This document shows positions 5,122 to 5,534 of a DNA stretch of 5,534 bases, in pieces; position 1 is the stretch's first letter; each line of letters starts with the position of its first letter. Below the pieces are notes generated by a model. The model was not told the DNA's origin. It saw only the letters and a list, made by a program, of their open reading frames with translations, and ran no database searches. Origin of the DNA: Nitrososphaerota archaeon. Lineage in GTDB: Archaea; Thermoproteota; Nitrososphaeria; Nitrososphaerales; UBA183. The position numbers and the translations under genes are program-made. The DNA lies in the NCBI GenBank assembly GCA_029785625.1, contig JAFLZI010000035.1, positions 1 to 5,534 of the forward strand, in the 5' to 3' direction.

Positions 5122-5534
5122 CTAGGACCCCCTCCCGAAGACGTGCACCGCGCTGGTTGAGTCGACCCCTCCTATGTTCTGGGTGGCCGCGTACTTCGCC
5201 CCCTCCACCTGGTTCTTCCCCGCCTGGTCGGTCAGCTGGAGGAACGCCTCCACTATCTGGTACATCCCCGTCGCGCCGACCGGGTGCCCCCTGGCCTTCA
5301 GCCCCCCGAACGTGTTGATCGGGAGATCCCCTCCCCTGGAGTACTTCCCTGCCTTCACGTCCTTGGAGCCATGGCCGCGCTCGGAGAAGCCCATGGCCTC
5401 CAGCGAGAGCGCCCCCACCACCGAGAACGCGTCGTGGACTTCCACCAGGCTGAGCTTCCCCGGCGCCAGCCCCGCCTCGGCCATGGCCCCCCTGAACGCC
5501 TCCCTGGTCGCCTTGAAGTCGAGCATGTCCTCCC
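5122..5534 (-). CDS. Thiolase (acetyl-CoA acetyltransferase-like), C-terminal part
   Basis: C-terminal third of a thiolase; the frame stays open to the right edge, so the upstream two thirds, including the N-terminal active-site Cys, are outside the window. Thiolases form or cleave beta-ketoacyl-CoA. Visible motifs are VHDAFSVVGALSLEAMGF (the HDAF block of SCP-x/archaeal thiolases), NTFGGLKARGHPVGATG (the loop with the catalytic His) and QNIGGVDSTSAVHVFGRG at the C-terminus. The last has NIGG where bacterial biosynthetic thiolases carry CxGG, as expected of the archaeal/SCP-x branch. The adjacent DUF35 gene suggests acetoacetyl-CoA thiolase acting with HMG-CoA synthase in the mevalonate pathway, and that synthase would be expected upstream, beyond the right edge. 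A paralogue for other acyl-CoA substrates is equally possible from this fragment. The ATG at 5526 is internal, not the start. Confidence 0.93.
   Translation of the reverse strand, partial: EDMLDFKATREAFRGAMAEAGLAPGKLSLVEVHDAFSVVGALSLEAMGFSERGHGSKDVKAGKYSRGGDLPINTFGGLKARGHPVGATGMYQIVEAFLQLTDQAGKNQVEGAKYAATQNIGGVDSTSAVHVFGRGS
5128..5136 (-). promoter_or_regulatory. Shine-Dalgarno for DUF35 inside the last thiolase codons
   Basis: On the minus strand GGGAGGGGG is formed by the Gly-Arg-Gly codons just before the thiolase TAG. It contains GGAGG, complementary to the archaeal 16S rRNA 3' end, and ends 9 bases before the CTG that follows the stop codon. This good spacing is the main reason to place the DUF35 start at that CTG. 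The run of G is also simply part of the coding sequence, so some coincidence is possible. Confidence 0.6.

Noticed and set aside
5122..5124. TAG at the thiolase end as a pyrrolysine codon
   Set aside because: TAG also closes the DUF92 and glyS genes at their expected family ends, the thiolase C-terminus is complete before it, and no Pyl machinery is visible. General TAG recoding is unlikely, although occasional readthrough is not excluded.
1..5534. tRNA or rRNA genes, CRISPR arrays, insertion sequences, defence or phage modules
   Set aside because: The window is almost fully covered by coding sequence, with gaps below 90 bases. I saw no repeated spacer pattern, cloverleaf with a TTC.A.TC-like arm, transposase motif or phage protein.

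Overview
The window looks like a compact, GC-rich archaeal chromosome segment. Three things point to archaea: a single-chain class II glycyl-tRNA synthetase with the FEASGH...SF.DP block, a thiolase followed directly by a DUF35 zinc-ribbon/OB-fold protein, and short AT-rich TATA-like elements standing out in otherwise GC-rich intergenic DNA. Arginine is often encoded by AGG. By protein resemblance I would guess the Thermoproteota (TACK) group, perhaps Nitrososphaeria or Bathyarchaeia relatives. No rRNA or other marker is present to confirm this.

Layout, left to right. A DUF92/TMEM19-type membrane protein on + (1-744, N-terminus cut by the window edge) converges on, and overlaps by 29 bp, a glycyl-tRNA synthetase on - (716-2194). 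The synthetase is the downstream partner of a CPA1-type Na+/H+ antiporter on - (2184-3491); the two overlap by 11 bp, so they are probably co-transcribed and translationally coupled. A 38-bp divergent gap containing a TTAA core separates the antiporter from a CWC-type GNAT acetyltransferase on + (3530-4219). After a TATA-like element comes a 127-residue protein I do not recognise, on + (4304-4687). A short gap with a GC-rich hairpin separates it from a convergent two-gene unit on -: a thiolase C-terminal part (5122-5534, continuing past the right edge) and a DUF35 protein (4732-5121).

Thiolase plus DUF35 is the arrangement known from the archaeal acetoacetyl-CoA thiolase/HMG-CoA synthase complex at the entry of the mevalonate (isoprenoid lipid) pathway, although acyl-CoA metabolism paralogues look similar. 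The DUF92 family includes a plant phytyl-phosphate kinase, so both ends of the window might touch isoprenoid metabolism; that link is speculative. Most of the window is ordinary housekeeping and transport content. The most unusual local feature is the thiolase/DUF35 junction. The two reading frames are in the same phase, separated by one TAG, and DUF35 appears to start on a CTG directly after that stop, with a GGAGG ribosome-binding site inside the last thiolase codons. I see no tRNA, rRNA, CRISPR array, insertion sequence or gene-free stretch longer than 300 bases, and no convincing novel multi-gene system.
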